Source: Tranzscheliella williamsii
Taxonomy: Eukaryota > Basidiomycota > Ustilaginomycetes > Ustilaginales > Ustilaginaceae
Reading direction: 5' to 3'
Assembly: GCA_023212725.1 (NCBI GenBank)
Contig: JALBYF010000014.1
Coordinates: 62,001-126,000 of the forward strand
Length of the DNA: 64,000 bases
This document shows positions 29,935 to 39,899 of the stretch, in pieces. Both the position numbers and the translations under genes were made by a program. Under the pieces are notes generated by a model. That model was not told the origin of the DNA, did not search any database, and saw only the letters and a list, made by a program, of their open reading frames with translations. Within the stretch, counting starts at the first letter, position 1. Each line of letters begins with the position of its first letter.

Positions 29935-32900
29935 ATGGCGCTGGAACATATGCCTCGACTGCAGAACCACGAGCTCATGCAAGAATGCGGTCATCAACTA
30001 CTCAAACAGCTGGAACAGCTCGACGAACTTGGCTATCAAGCTGCGGATTCACGCAACATTCCCGATACTTCTGAACTCCTGCGCCGTTATATGGTGTACG
30101 AGCGAGCGCTCACACAGCCTGGTCACCAGCAGCGCTTCCCTCCGCAAACTCATGTTGGGTCACCACCTCAATCTATCAGCGATATTCAAGCGGGCCAACT
30201 TGGCCAGCTAGGCGCCAGTAAGTCGGCTACTGGGTTTACTCGCATCATTAGACACCTGCCCCATCGAGGCAGCACTGCAGGAAAGGACGCGAGCACAAAG
30301 CAGCTCGCTCCTAAGAATGAAGGCAGACCCTCTCTTCCTACGGTCAATTGGGTCGATGTGGCTGCCAGACAAAGCTCAGATCTTCGTTCTGCAACCCACA
30401 TGCCTCCGCCAGCTTCATTAAACCACATGACATTCCACGCCCCAAATCAACATTCCCCTCAAGAGTTCCTTGAAGTTGCCGGGGGACTGCCTCGAGGCGG
30501 GCTAAATTTTCCTCACATCCTTAGCGCTTCACCTGATGCCAAGAGTGCCTCGGCCGTTTCAAACGCCTTTCCAGATAAGCCGATTCAGGATTCGGGGCCC
30601 GTAGACAACGCGGCACAGCCGGCCTATACGGAGCAAACGCACGCCGACGGAGCAAGAGAGCGAGCACTGGAAGGCACTTTTCGGTTCACCAATCTACCTC
30701 CCTCCCTAGTCGACGATGGCTACTTTTACCGTCAGCGAGCTGCTCAATTCATTCTGTTGTGCAGTCAAGACGGACCCACCTCCAGTTTGTCCCATTTCAA
30801 TCGACTTTCGCTTCCCATTCAATCCCTCGCATCCTCCAATAACGGCAACGATGCTGCTCTGAAAACCGGCACCATCCATCCTACGGTTCCACCATCTGCT
30901 GATGACTGTACGGGTGGCCATGATCATGATCAACAGTATGACGACGCCTCTGACATTTCTGAGGAAAGCGAGCGCGACTTTCTTGACTTCGATACTTGCC
31001 GGTCGGCGCATTTAGGCAACAAAAAGAAACGCAAGAGCAGTAGATCCACAAGCCCTGGTACAGCCTTACTCACAAACGTCAGCAAGGTTGTACCGTCGCC
31101 GCCGGCAGTGTTAGAAAAGGGAAATGTTGAGGATGAAAAGGCTTCGTCAGTCATGACATCAGGCGCTCTGTCCAAGGCCGTTTCTCTAGCCGAGGATCCC
31201 AGCTTGTTGAACCAAGAAGATGCTTGCCCACGGCTTGCGCCCTGTTCATGTTCGCAGCAACCATGTACCGCGCATGGCATCTCCCAACCCCCTTTGTCGT
31301 CTGCGTGGTCTAGCTTTTCAGCATATCGAAGGCCGCGTCAAACGCAGTCGCAACGCTGGAAAGTAGCCTTGCGGAGCCGTATTCGATCCCGTCTGGCGCA
31401 GGTTTTCTTGCGGCGGCAGAAGCTCAGATCTGAAGAGGAACAGAAGGCTAAGCGCGAAGAAGAGGCCAGGCACGAAGCGCGGATATTGCAGCAGAGGCTT
31501 GATGTCAGCCAAAGCGCTGTCCTGGCAACGCCGGCTAAGAAGCCACAGACAAAGAGGGTGTCCAAGGCGGAGAAGCGAGCACAAGCTCTTCGTGGATCGT
31601 CAAACAAACCTATGTCTATTGCTGCCATCCGTGCCAGGGCTGCTCCCAAATCAGAGATTATGGCGGCTGACTCGGTGTTCCCTTCAAAACACTCGGAACA
31701 CTCAACTTCGGCAGAAACGACGCCTACAAAAGCAACAAGTGACGTCAAACGACCCGCCACGAATTCAACCTCAGCCGCTATGTCCGTCCATACGACCGCC
31801 TCCATGCAAGCATTACCGAAGAAAGATCGATCGGCTCAGACCGCCACAGAACCGACAGTGTCACTTTCCGATGCCCTGACGGCGCAGGCAGTAAAAGCGG
31901 GGTCAGCTGGTCAGAATGACGCTTGCGTCACGGGTTCGACGGTGCCTGCATCATCCTTCCGATTTGAGCTGCCATCGCGTGCCAGTGCGCGGCTTCGAGA
32001 GTTGAGGTCTCAGTTGGACGATGCGGCTCACAATATGCCTGGGACGGTCAATAAAGGCTCTACCCACGCCTTGGTACAAGCACTAGGCGACATGAATCTG
32101 GCAGAAAAGTTACAGCACCCAGCCAAGCCAACATCGAGGCTTCAGAATGCCACGAGCGCGGGACGCAATGCTGAAGCCATGCGTCCACAGCGTGAAAAGC
32201 CGGAACATTTCGCGCCTCTGGTAGCAACCAATAAAGGTGACATCCGTTCAGATGGGCCGTCATCCCACTCTCCACCTCTGCGTTCCGCTTCTTCGCCGAA
32301 ATCGACCACAGCAACCCCTTCACGTCCCGTCGAGGCTAATGCTCAGGGGCACGGCGAGTCAAGGCCATCTAATGGAGCAACGTCTAAGGTGAAGGGCAAG
32401 TCTAGTCGCAAACCTGTTACAGCACCCGGCTCGACTCTCCAAAGCCATGGCCGCGGCTGTGCGCATGGACATGGTAACGCGCACGATGCAGGACATAGTA
32501 AGTCCGCGCTTTTTACGCCGGATGACTGGATCTGCGTCTTCTGCGAATACGAGCTGTATTATGGCGAGAAGCCGCTTATGCTCCGTGCTTGTCGAAATAG
32601 GAAGAAGTTGGTGACGAAGAAGAACAAGGCCAAGGGCAAGGCCAAAGCCGCTGTCTCCGGTACCAGTAGCGGGCCGGCACGCAAGCCGCAAGCGCAGTGC
32701 TGCCACCATCACGATAACGAACATCACCACGACCATCATAATTCCTGTTCTAGCGGACACATCTGCAACCACGACTACGTCTACAAACATGATGGTGACG
32801 CACATGAACTCCGTAGTCATGACCACGACTACCACATCCACCAACGCAGTCACCATGACGATAACGCCGCTGTGGCACGTTCCGAGAGCTCCAGCTCGCA

Positions 32901-32976
32901 TCCATTTTCAGGCGGGGATCGGGAACGCTGCGACTGTGGCAAGTCCATTCACGAAAGCGACTTTGAGAACGAGTGA
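29935..32976 (+). CDS. Large low-complexity protein with a Cys/His-rich C-terminus, unknown function
   Basis: Single exon, 1013 aa, ATG at 29935. The N-terminal 60 residues look helical (LMQECGHQLLKQLEQLDELG). A long Ser/Thr/Ala-rich disordered middle follows, with a basic Glu/Arg/Lys helix around residues 475-545 that could be a coiled coil. The most ordered part is a segment starting at residue 863, DDWICVFCEYELYYGEKPL (C867, C870), followed by RACRNRKK and a Lys/Ala-rich stretch. I believe this module recurs at the C-terminus of uncharacterised fungal proteins, but I cannot name the family. After it comes a His/Asp-rich tail with more Cys (CCHHH, CDCG at 999-1002), suggesting metal binding. 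Function and location are unknown; a nuclear or cytoplasmic regulatory role is only a guess. It is divergent from PYC1 and convergent with the next gene. Confidence 0.85.
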   Translation: MALEHMPRLQNHELMQECGHQLLKQLEQLDELGYQAADSRNIPDTSELLRRYMVYERALTQPGHQQRFPPQTHVGSPPQSISDIQAGQLGQLGASKSATGFTRIIRHLPHRGSTAGKDASTKQLAPKNEGRPSLPTVNWVDVAARQSSDLRSATHMPPPASLNHMTFHAPNQHSPQEFLEVAGGLPRGGLNFPHILSASPDAKSASAVSNAFPDKPIQDSGPVDNAAQPAYTEQTHADGARERALEGTFRFTNLPPSLVDDGYFYRQRAAQFILLCSQDGPTSSLSHFNRLSLPIQSLASSNNGNDAALKTGTIHPTVPPSADDCTGGHDHDQQYDDASDISEESERDFLDFDTCRSAHLGNKKKRKSSRSTSPGTALLTNVSKVVPSPPAVLEKGNVEDEKASSVMTSGALSKAVSLAEDPSLLNQEDACPRLAPCSCSQQPCTAHGISQPPLSSAWSSFSAYRRPRQTQSQRWKVALRSRIRSRLAQVFLRRQKLRSEEEQKAKREEEARHEARILQQRLDVSQSAVLATPAKKPQTKRVSKAEKRAQALRGSSNKPMSIAAIRARAAPKSEIMAADSVFPSKHSEHSTSAETTPTKATSDVKRPATNSTSAAMSVHTTASMQALPKKDRSAQTATEPTVSLSDALTAQAVKAGSAGQNDACVTGSTVPASSFRFELPSRASARLRELRSQLDDAAHNMPGTVNKGSTHALVQALGDMNLAEKLQHPAKPTSRLQNATSAGRNAEAMRPQREKPEHFAPLVATNKGDIRSDGPSSHSPPLRSASSPKSTTATPSRPVEANAQGHGESRPSNGATSKVKGKSSRKPVTAPGSTLQSHGRGCAHGHGNAHDAGHSKSALFTPDDWICVFCEYELYYGEKPLMLRACRNRKKLVTKKNKAKGKAKAAVSGTSSGPARKPQAQCCHHHDNEHHHDHHNSCSSGHICNHDYVYKHDGDAHELRSHDHDYHIHQRSHHDDNAAVARSESSSSHPFSGGDRERCDCGKSIHESDFENE

Positions 32977-33805
32977 TGACTTCTGATGCCGCCACTGGCA
33001 GGCGCGGCCCTCGCCCCTTGCTTCCCGCTGCATGTGCCAGCTTCATTCACTTGCGCTACTATTTTACCGACCTCACTGATTCCGGCTGGAGACCATCTCT
33101 CCTGCTAGCATCACTTCTCAAGCATAGCATTCTTCCTTTCTGCATACTACATTCAGGACACCTACCTGTTTCACACCGGGCGACGCAAACTCAACCTGCC
33201 ATCTTTCATGACGATACCTAGCGTGCACTTCGCGAGTTAGATGTCCCAATCCTCATCTGCCACTGATAAAGCATGCATACACATCACGCACCACCTTTTA
33301 TGCCTGCGCCGTAGCTTCCATTTACCCCGTCTCAGACTGCATTTCCAGCCTCCAACATTGCCACTCTTGCATCATCATCAGAGCATTACTCCGTGTCCAT
33401 GGGCGTGTCTGCATGCGTCACTGGCTCGTTCGGATGTGTCTTGTGTATGCGATGACGACAGAAGGGGTTAAGTCCAGCTTGTAACAAGAAGTAGGGGCCG
33501 CACTGGGCGGGCTGGGATACAACGGCCTGAGACTGCCAGGGAGTCATCGAAGGCGTGCAAAAAAAGGAACCGAAGCAAACGAGGGAGACGACATAGCGAA
33601 ACGAAGTGGGTGGGCGGTAGCAGATGCTACACATCGAGCTATTAGCGGGAGCGGGAGGTGGCGCGGCGCGAGCCACCCTGGAACATGCGCCAGCTCTTCT
33701 ATGGGGATGACTACAAGACGAAACAGATGACAAAGGTGACGGTGACGCTGTCGGTAACAAAATCCTACACGCGAATGAGGCGACTACGGGCATACGACCC
33801 GGCGC
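32977..33805. other. Convergent intergenic region
   Basis: This holds the 3' flanks of the Cys/His-rich protein gene and the secreted double-psi barrel gene. Frames of up to 135 codons (33386-33793, minus) are Ser/Cys-rich composition artefacts. I see no further feature. Confidence 0.5.
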
Positions 33806-34474
33806 TTAGTCCTTGGTGAAGAGCTTGAAGTGAATGCCCTCGAGGACACCCTTGGAAAGCGGGGCCAGCTTTTTGAAGACACCCTTGGTGGCGTCAAAGT
33901 GGCCCCACTCGCATCCGGCGCAGTAGTCGACGATCTTGGCAGCTACCATCTTGCCATCTAGAGTGAAACATTGATCAAGAGTGCAGCAGGTAGGGTGGGT
34001 TCAGCATCTGGGATCGCAACAGCAATTCTTGTCGTGCAGTAACAGCGGTAACAGCGGAATCGCACGCCATGATACTGTCGTGGGTGCACACCTGCAGTGG
34101 GCAAGAAGAATACAAGAGGGAGGCTACTCACTATAGTGGATATGGACGGTCTCGCCGCACTTTCCGTATCCGCCGTTCTTCGCGACGGCGACCACCATGG
34201 AGTTGTCGGTCGGGGTGGAACCGCCGCAGGCTGGGTTGTCGAGCTGGTTGCCGGCGTAGTAGGTGAGCTTGCCGGATTTGGAAACCCAGTCTCGAGACTG
34301 GAGCTCATGTGCATCTGCGTTCGCTCGCGCAGCGAGCTCGACATGTCGCGCCTTTCGCTCAAAGCTTCGCTCGCCAAGGGCGGAGAGGCCAGAGTCGTTG
34401 TGGTCGATGGGACTGGCAGCCGTGGCAGTCACAGCCACGGCAAGAATGGTGAAAACGGCGGTGCTGAACTTCAT
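33806..34474 (-). CDS. Small secreted double-psi beta-barrel (barwin/RlpA/expansin-like) protein
   Basis: Two exons on the minus strand: 34132-34474 and 33806-33957, with a 174-bp intron (GTGAGT...TCTAG, phase 1); 164 aa. The N-terminal 19 or so residues are a signal peptide (MKFSTAVFTILAVAVTATA). A short pro-like linker leads to a compact barrel: LTYYAGNQLDNPACGG, then KNGGYGKCGETVHIHYNG, MVAAKIVDYCAGCE and FKLFTKD at the end. Four Cys remain in the mature part, consistent with two disulfides. Spacing and residues match the double-psi barrel shared by barwin, RlpA and expansin N-domains. No cellulose-binding domain follows. Such proteins act outside the cell on walls or plant surfaces, and some are effectors in plant-associated fungi; that role is inference. 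Joining the two exons restores the second half of the fold, which supports the intron. Confidence 0.88.
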
Positions 34475-37400
34475 TTTGGCGTTATATGACTGGAAGAGAC
34501 TGTGAGTGGTCGTAGTGAAGGACGATGATCAGGGAAAGAGGCTCGTTGACAAGAAACGGCGGTGAAAGAAGTCGATAGGATAGAAACAAGGAAGGACCAG
34601 ACTTCCTGTGCAAATATCTTCAATGTAGACAAGAAACGGATGTAGGAGCAAGCGTTCTGCGTAGCAAAGTGGTTGTTGTGGAACGAGGAAGGAGTGGCAC
34701 TGCGAAGGAGAGGAAAAGAGGGTGTCGATGAGATGTTGTTGCGGTGTGAATAGGGGAAGGGGGGCCGCGCGCTGAGCTTGCGATGGAGAAGGATCGGAGC
34801 TTGATCGTGCAGGCAAGCAAAGAGGAACGCGACGGAGGCGAATCCAACTGCGAAAAAGAGGGGTGCCGCCCAGAGACCGGCTCAAACCACTACTTTTGTC
34901 TCACATTCGGACGAGTGCCGCCTGCAGTTCTCACAATCGGACGGGTGCCGTCTGCAGTACTGTACCCTGGTTAGAGAAACCGTCACCTTCAACAAGGCCT
35001 GCGGTGCACCTATGCTCCCAAACTTTCGGGCGCGTACGGCGACTGCGGTTCGATCAGCAGGGCTTAGCTCTGCAAGACAATAGATTGCATGCGCGGACAG
35101 ACATGCGGCAGAGCCGTTGAAAGAAGAGATAGAAGCTAGTATCCTAAGTGGTCCACAACGCAAATCCAGCCTGACGCTTCTACTTTGGGATGGCGAGCGA
35201 AAGGGAAGGAAAGGCACGAAGGAAGGCGGGCTGTGCTGCCCCTTTGCGACATGCTCGGCTTGGCCGCGTCCCTTCGTACGGCAAGTACCGAATTCTAATG
35301 TAACAAGACTCGTGTTGCCTTACAAGTGTGCTTGATTATAGTGCTCGATTATAGTGCTCTCTCTGCGTTGTCAGAGTTCAGCATAGGCGTGCATGACGCA
35401 GTGCTGGTTGCCACAAGTAATGATGCACGGATCGCCATCAATGGCGAGAAAAGCGCAGTACGAATGGGTATTTTGAGTGCAAGAAGAGTCGTTGCGGCGA
35501 GTCCGAGAATGGAAGCGGAGTTGCGCCGAAGAACATCTCCACTGCTGAAGATCCACGCCATTATCAAAACATACTGTGGTCTTGCTCGTATACAGCATAC
35601 AGTCAACAGACAGCGCTCATCTACACTAGGAATGCAACAGCACGAGCTCTGGCTCTACAACGTAGGCCGCGATGCCTACGGCAGCCCACTCTTGTAACAA
35701 GCTAGCTGGCGGCCGTTCGGCTAATAAGGTACGACCGACATCACGACAATTCAATTCATGCCGTGTGCCGCGGCCTTCAAGCGAAACTATACACACCGCG
35801 AAATGCAAAGCTAGGCGGTTAGTCCTCGCTGTAACTATTCAAATCAACCACATACTAGCTAGCTTATATCGTTGCGTGTCTGGGTTAATCAACTTGTTTC
35901 AGTCAAACATCAAAAAGGTTCGCATGGGCTTCGTTCTGGCTTGATTTTTGGTAACGGATCGGCGTATACCGACAAACTTCGGCGCTTCTGAAACGGGAGT
36001 GGATGCAGCAGAAGATTCTCAACCTTCTTGCACCCCCAGGTCGCCGGCGATGCCACTGCTGCCTTTCCTCCAGCTGGCTCTCCGCTCCCTGTTGCGGTCA
36101 CATCTGGTCCATCTGGCCAAATATAAGATCGAACTTGTTGTCGGTGATTTTTCAGACTCCCGGAAAGGCGAAAGGCCACCCGCTCAAGATCCGTTCACAT
36201 CGTTATACATCCGTGATTACCTCGACAACATCTGAGCGGATACCCCAAAACTTTTTTGACGTGGTCTTACTAGCTAAACTCTGATGGCACAAATCCAATA
36301 CGATCATCCACTCGAATTGCGGCAGATGTGATTGGTTCACGGCGAGTCTAAGATGTTCAAGCTTCGCATAGCGGTTGGATGAGGTTCTTATGGCGCATAC
36401 ACTGCTGAACGGTGCCCTGATAAAGCCAAGGCTCGGACCGTTCCTGGAGCGACGACGGGATGAGAGTGGAAAATCGTGAGCGAGCTGCTTTGTCGGCGAT
36501 TGTCGTCAACTTGCGCATCTGCCTGCTCACTGAGAGTTTGTCGATGCAAAGTTCCGTTTCACCGGTAGCCTAAGACAAGTATAGTGGATACTAAGCCGTT
36601 TCAGTCCTCTGATTGGGGCGAGGTCCGCACCAGAGTACGCGCGCGGCGTGATTTCGCCTGAGCTTGGGCTCCCGCGCAGTGCGATGCTGTCAGGATAAAG
36701 CTGCCCGTTAACGGTGCGATGCGGTTGAAGGCGACGGGTGAGCTGCTCATAAGGAAGCATGCTACTTTGGCGTCCGCCACGCCGGTCATACGAGCTGGCT
36801 TCTCGCTCTGAGCGAGCAATGGGCCCCATTTTTGAAGCCGCATCTCTCCATTTGCCGACCAGCGAACCCAACTCCGAAAGTAGCGTGGCCTTCGTTCTGA
36901 GGCCAAGATCATAAACCCAACAGCCAAAGATCTGAGGGTGGACCTTGCCCGATACCAATCGACATCGGGGCCGAGCGATTTCACTTGACGATCACCCTCT
37001 CAGACACGCAGCCAGCCACGTGACCTTTGGCTTCATTGTGCTATTACAGATCGGGCAGCGCACCGTCTTCACATGTACCACGTCTCTGACTTGCCAGTGG
37101 CGGGAGAGACGCAATGATTCGTAGCAAGTCGGACAATACAACAATGGCCTGAGTAAAAGAGGTGGCCGCACTGTCACAGAATCGCGCCAACGCGCACTCA
37201 TACGTCACACTCTCACGGCGGTTGCGGTGGTTCATCCTGGCCTTGGTTTGCTTTTTTTTCTTTTTTTTCTGATCGGCTTCTGACGAAATAATGTGGAAAC
37301 CAAATAATATCGCAAGAAAAGACAAGATTAATTTTTTTTGGGTTTGGCAGTTCCTGCGAGCCCAAGCGCATCCGGGCCATTGGACAGATAGCAAGACGTT

Positions 37401-37716
37401 GAACGGCCGAGTGGCGGTAGGCTGCTTCTAACGTGCTGCTGGACCGCTTTCAGCCCAGGTCCATCGTAGCCTGCAACGGTGGATGTTTCTCCAGATTCCG
37501 CTCAAAGCAAGCTCTGCCCGCGGTCTGATTGGCCGTCATCGCCGTTGTTGCCTCGCACAGACACTTCCTTCCACTTTCTTTATTCCAGCGCATTCACATT
37601 CACATTCACTCCGCCACCACGCTCTACCCTCTTCCATCACCTCACCACTAGTACCACCACCACCACCACCTTCTGCACCCCTCTTCCGTGTTGCCACGCC
37701 AAGGAGACTAGCAACC
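34475..37716. other. Long divergent intergenic region upstream of the barrel protein and the purine gene
   Basis: More than 3.2 kb with no firmly supported gene. The left part (34475-34860) is the pyrimidine-rich leader or promoter of the secreted barrel gene. A 30-bp direct duplication lies at 34899-34958. Frames at 36527-36984 (minus) have no recognisable domain. A 69-codon minus frame at 36992-37201 encodes two CxxC pairs and is discussed as a finding. The right end, 37483-37716, is an in-frame extension of the purine gene. AT-rich A/T runs occur at 37250-37345. Confidence 0.5.
34899..34958. repeat. Two tandem 30-bp units
   Basis: The units at 34899-34928 and 34929-34958 match at 27 of 30 positions (TCTCACA-w-TCGGACG core, ending in CTGCAGT). 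They lie about 425 bp upstream of the start of the secreted barrel gene, so they might be a duplicated promoter element. Confidence 0.75.
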
Positions 37717-39528
37717 ATGTCTACGCCGTCGTCGTCACAGCCCATCGCTATCCTGTCTGTCTACGACAAGTCGGGATTGATCGACCTTGCCAAGGGTCTC
37801 CATGCTGCCGGCGTCCGGCTGCTCGGCTCGGGAGGCACCGCCAAGTTGGTTCGGGAGGCAGGTCTTGCCATTGGCGATGTATCCGATATCACCAAGGCTC
37901 CTGAGATGCTTGGCGGACGAGTCAAGACCCTTCATCCTGCCGTTCACGGAGGTATTCTCGCTCAGACTTCGAAAGCGTCGGACGTTGACGACCTGAATGC
38001 CCAATCTATCCAACCCATCGACATTGTCGTTTGCAACCTATACCCCTTCGAAGAGACCATTGCTCGTGACCCCAAGCCCACCATTGCACAGGCTACCGAG
38101 GAGGTCGATATTGGAGGTGTCACCCTCCTCCGTGCCGCTGCCAAGAATCATGAACGCGTCTGGGTTCTCTCGGACCCCAAGGACTACAACCAGTTCCTGA
38201 ACAACTACTCTGGTAAAGACTCTGACAAGGCCAAGGCGAACAGGCAGCTTCTGGCCGTCAAGGCTTTCTCTCAAACTGCCCACTACGACGAGGCCATCAG
38301 CAACTACTACCGACAGCAGTACGCTTCCCTGGCTTCCAAGTCTACCGAGACCGTACAGCAGCTCCCACTCCGATATGGTGCCAACCCACACCAGAAGCCT
38401 GCACAGGCGTTTGTCACCGACGGCGAGATGCCTGTCAAGGCGCTCTCTGGATCGCCCGGCTACATCAATCTCCTCGACTCGCTAAACGCCTGGGCCTTGG
38501 TCAAGGAGATGGCCGAAGCGACTGGCCTTCCCGCCGCTGCCAGTTTCAAGCATGTTTCCCCTGCTGGCGCTGCCGTTGGCGTGCCGTTAAGCCAAGTCGA
38601 GGCCAAGGCTTTCTTCGTCGATGACCTTGGCCAGCTCTCCGGGCTTGCTACCGCTTACGCCCGAGCTCGTGGTGCCGACCGAATGTCCTCCTTCGGCGAC
38701 TTTATCGGCCTCTCGCATCCTGTCGATGTCCAGACCGCCAAGATCATTTCCAGGGAAGTGAGCGACGGTGTCATTGCCCCGTCCTACGAGCCCGAGGCTC
38801 TCGAGATTCTGAGCAAGAAGAAGGGTGGGAAGTACTGCGTTCTCCAGATCGACCCCCAGTTCGAGCCCTCGGCCATCGAGACGAGAAGCGTCTACGGTGT
38901 CCAACTGCAGCAGCGTCGCAATGACATCAAGATTACCCGCGATCTCTTTTCGGAGGTCGTTTCGGAAGCCAAGACAGTACCCGAACCATCGCAGCTCGAC
39001 CTTCTCGTCGCCACCCTCGCGCTCAAGTATACGCAAAGCAACAGTGTATGCTACGCCAAGAACGGCATGGTGATCGGCCTCGGTGCCGGCCAGCAATCAC
39101 GGATCCACTGCACGCGGCTTGCGGGTAGCAAGGCGGACAACTTTTGGCTGCGACAGCATGCGCGTGTGCTGAGCCTTCCCTTCAAGAAGGGCACCAAGCG
39201 AGCCGAGAAATCCAACGCTATTGATCTGTTTGTCGAGGGTACCGAGATGTCGGCCGAGGAAAAATCCGAGTGGGAGGCTGTTTTCGAGACGGTGCCTGAG
39301 CCGCTGACTGCCGACGAGAGGAAGCAGCATGCTAGCCAGCTTACTGGCGTTGTTTGCGCCAGCGATGCCTTTTTCCCCTTCCCGGACAATGTGCACCGCG
39401 CCGCCCGGTCCGGCACCAGCTTCATCGTGGCCCCCGGCGGATCCGTTATGGACCAGGCCTGCGTCGACACGGCCAACAAGTACGGCATTGTCGTCGTGCG
39501 CACCAACCTCCGCCTCTTCCACCACTAA
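37717..39528 (+). CDS. ADE17: Bifunctional AICAR transformylase / IMP cyclohydrolase
   Basis: Single exon, 603 aa from the ATG at 37717, which gives the usual family N-terminus. The IMP cyclohydrolase domain comes first ([43 protein letters not shown]; about residues 8-200). The AICAR transformylase domain follows with [12 protein letters not shown] and the catalytic Lys-His pair in [12 protein letters not shown] (K278, H279), ending in [12 protein letters not shown]. It catalyses the last two steps of de novo purine synthesis in the cytosol: formylation of AICAR with 10-formyl-THF, then ring closure to IMP. The frame stays open upstream to an ATG at 37483, allowing a 78-residue extension. 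The gene is convergent with D-lactate dehydrogenase. Confidence 0.97.
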   Translation: MSTPSSSQPIAILSVYDKSGLIDLAKGLHAAGVRLLGSGGTAKLVREAGLAIGDVSDITKAPEMLGGRVKTLHPAVHGGILAQTSKASDVDDLNAQSIQPIDIVVCNLYPFEETIARDPKPTIAQATEEVDIGGVTLLRAAAKNHERVWVLSDPKDYNQFLNNYSGKDSDKAKANRQLLAVKAFSQTAHYDEAISNYYRQQYASLASKSTETVQQLPLRYGANPHQKPAQAFVTDGEMPVKALSGSPGYINLLDSLNAWALVKEMAEATGLPAAASFKHVSPAGAAVGVPLSQVEAKAFFVDDLGQLSGLATAYARARGADRMSSFGDFIGLSHPVDVQTAKIISREVSDGVIAPSYEPEALEILSKKKGGKYCVLQIDPQFEPSAIETRSVYGVQLQQRRNDIKITRDLFSEVVSEAKTVPEPSQLDLLVATLALKYTQSNSVCYAKNGMVIGLGAGQQSRIHCTRLAGSKADNFWLRQHARVLSLPFKKGTKRAEKSNAIDLFVEGTEMSAEEKSEWEAVFETVPEPLTADERKQHASQLTGVVCASDAFFPFPDNVHRAARSGTSFIVAPGGSVMDQACVDTANKYGIVVVRTNLRLFHH

Positions 39529-39899
39529 AAGACCGCGCTCGCGGCACTCGCTAGCACTCACGCGTCCCCAATCGCCCTCTGATTCCCGCTTTCCATTTCC
39601 CATTGCCTGCCCTCAACAGGACTCCACCAGCGCCGTGGCATTCATGTGCATAGCCCCGTATCTTCGGATACCACTCCTTCCCTTATCCAGATCGATTTTC
39701 CTCCTTCGGCGGTCAGCTCATGTATCAGTTCAACCTAGTTTCCCACGTTTTTGGCTTATCATCGTTTTCCTATCAAGCGGACCCGCATAGCGCTGCTTAG
39801 CAAGCAGGCTTCACCCTTGGCTGTATGACGGATGCGCATTGCTGCAAGCAGAAGGGCGTAGGAAAGCCGGGTAGTTGCACGGCGGGGAGGAAGGGGCAG
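39529..39899. other. Convergent intergenic region (ADE17 / DLD1)
   Basis: Only the two 3' untranslated regions are expected here. No other feature was seen. Confidence 0.6.

Noticed and set aside
36527..36984. Minus-strand frames of 127-143 codons
   Set aside because: Two overlapping frames, neither with a domain, membrane segment or targeting signal.
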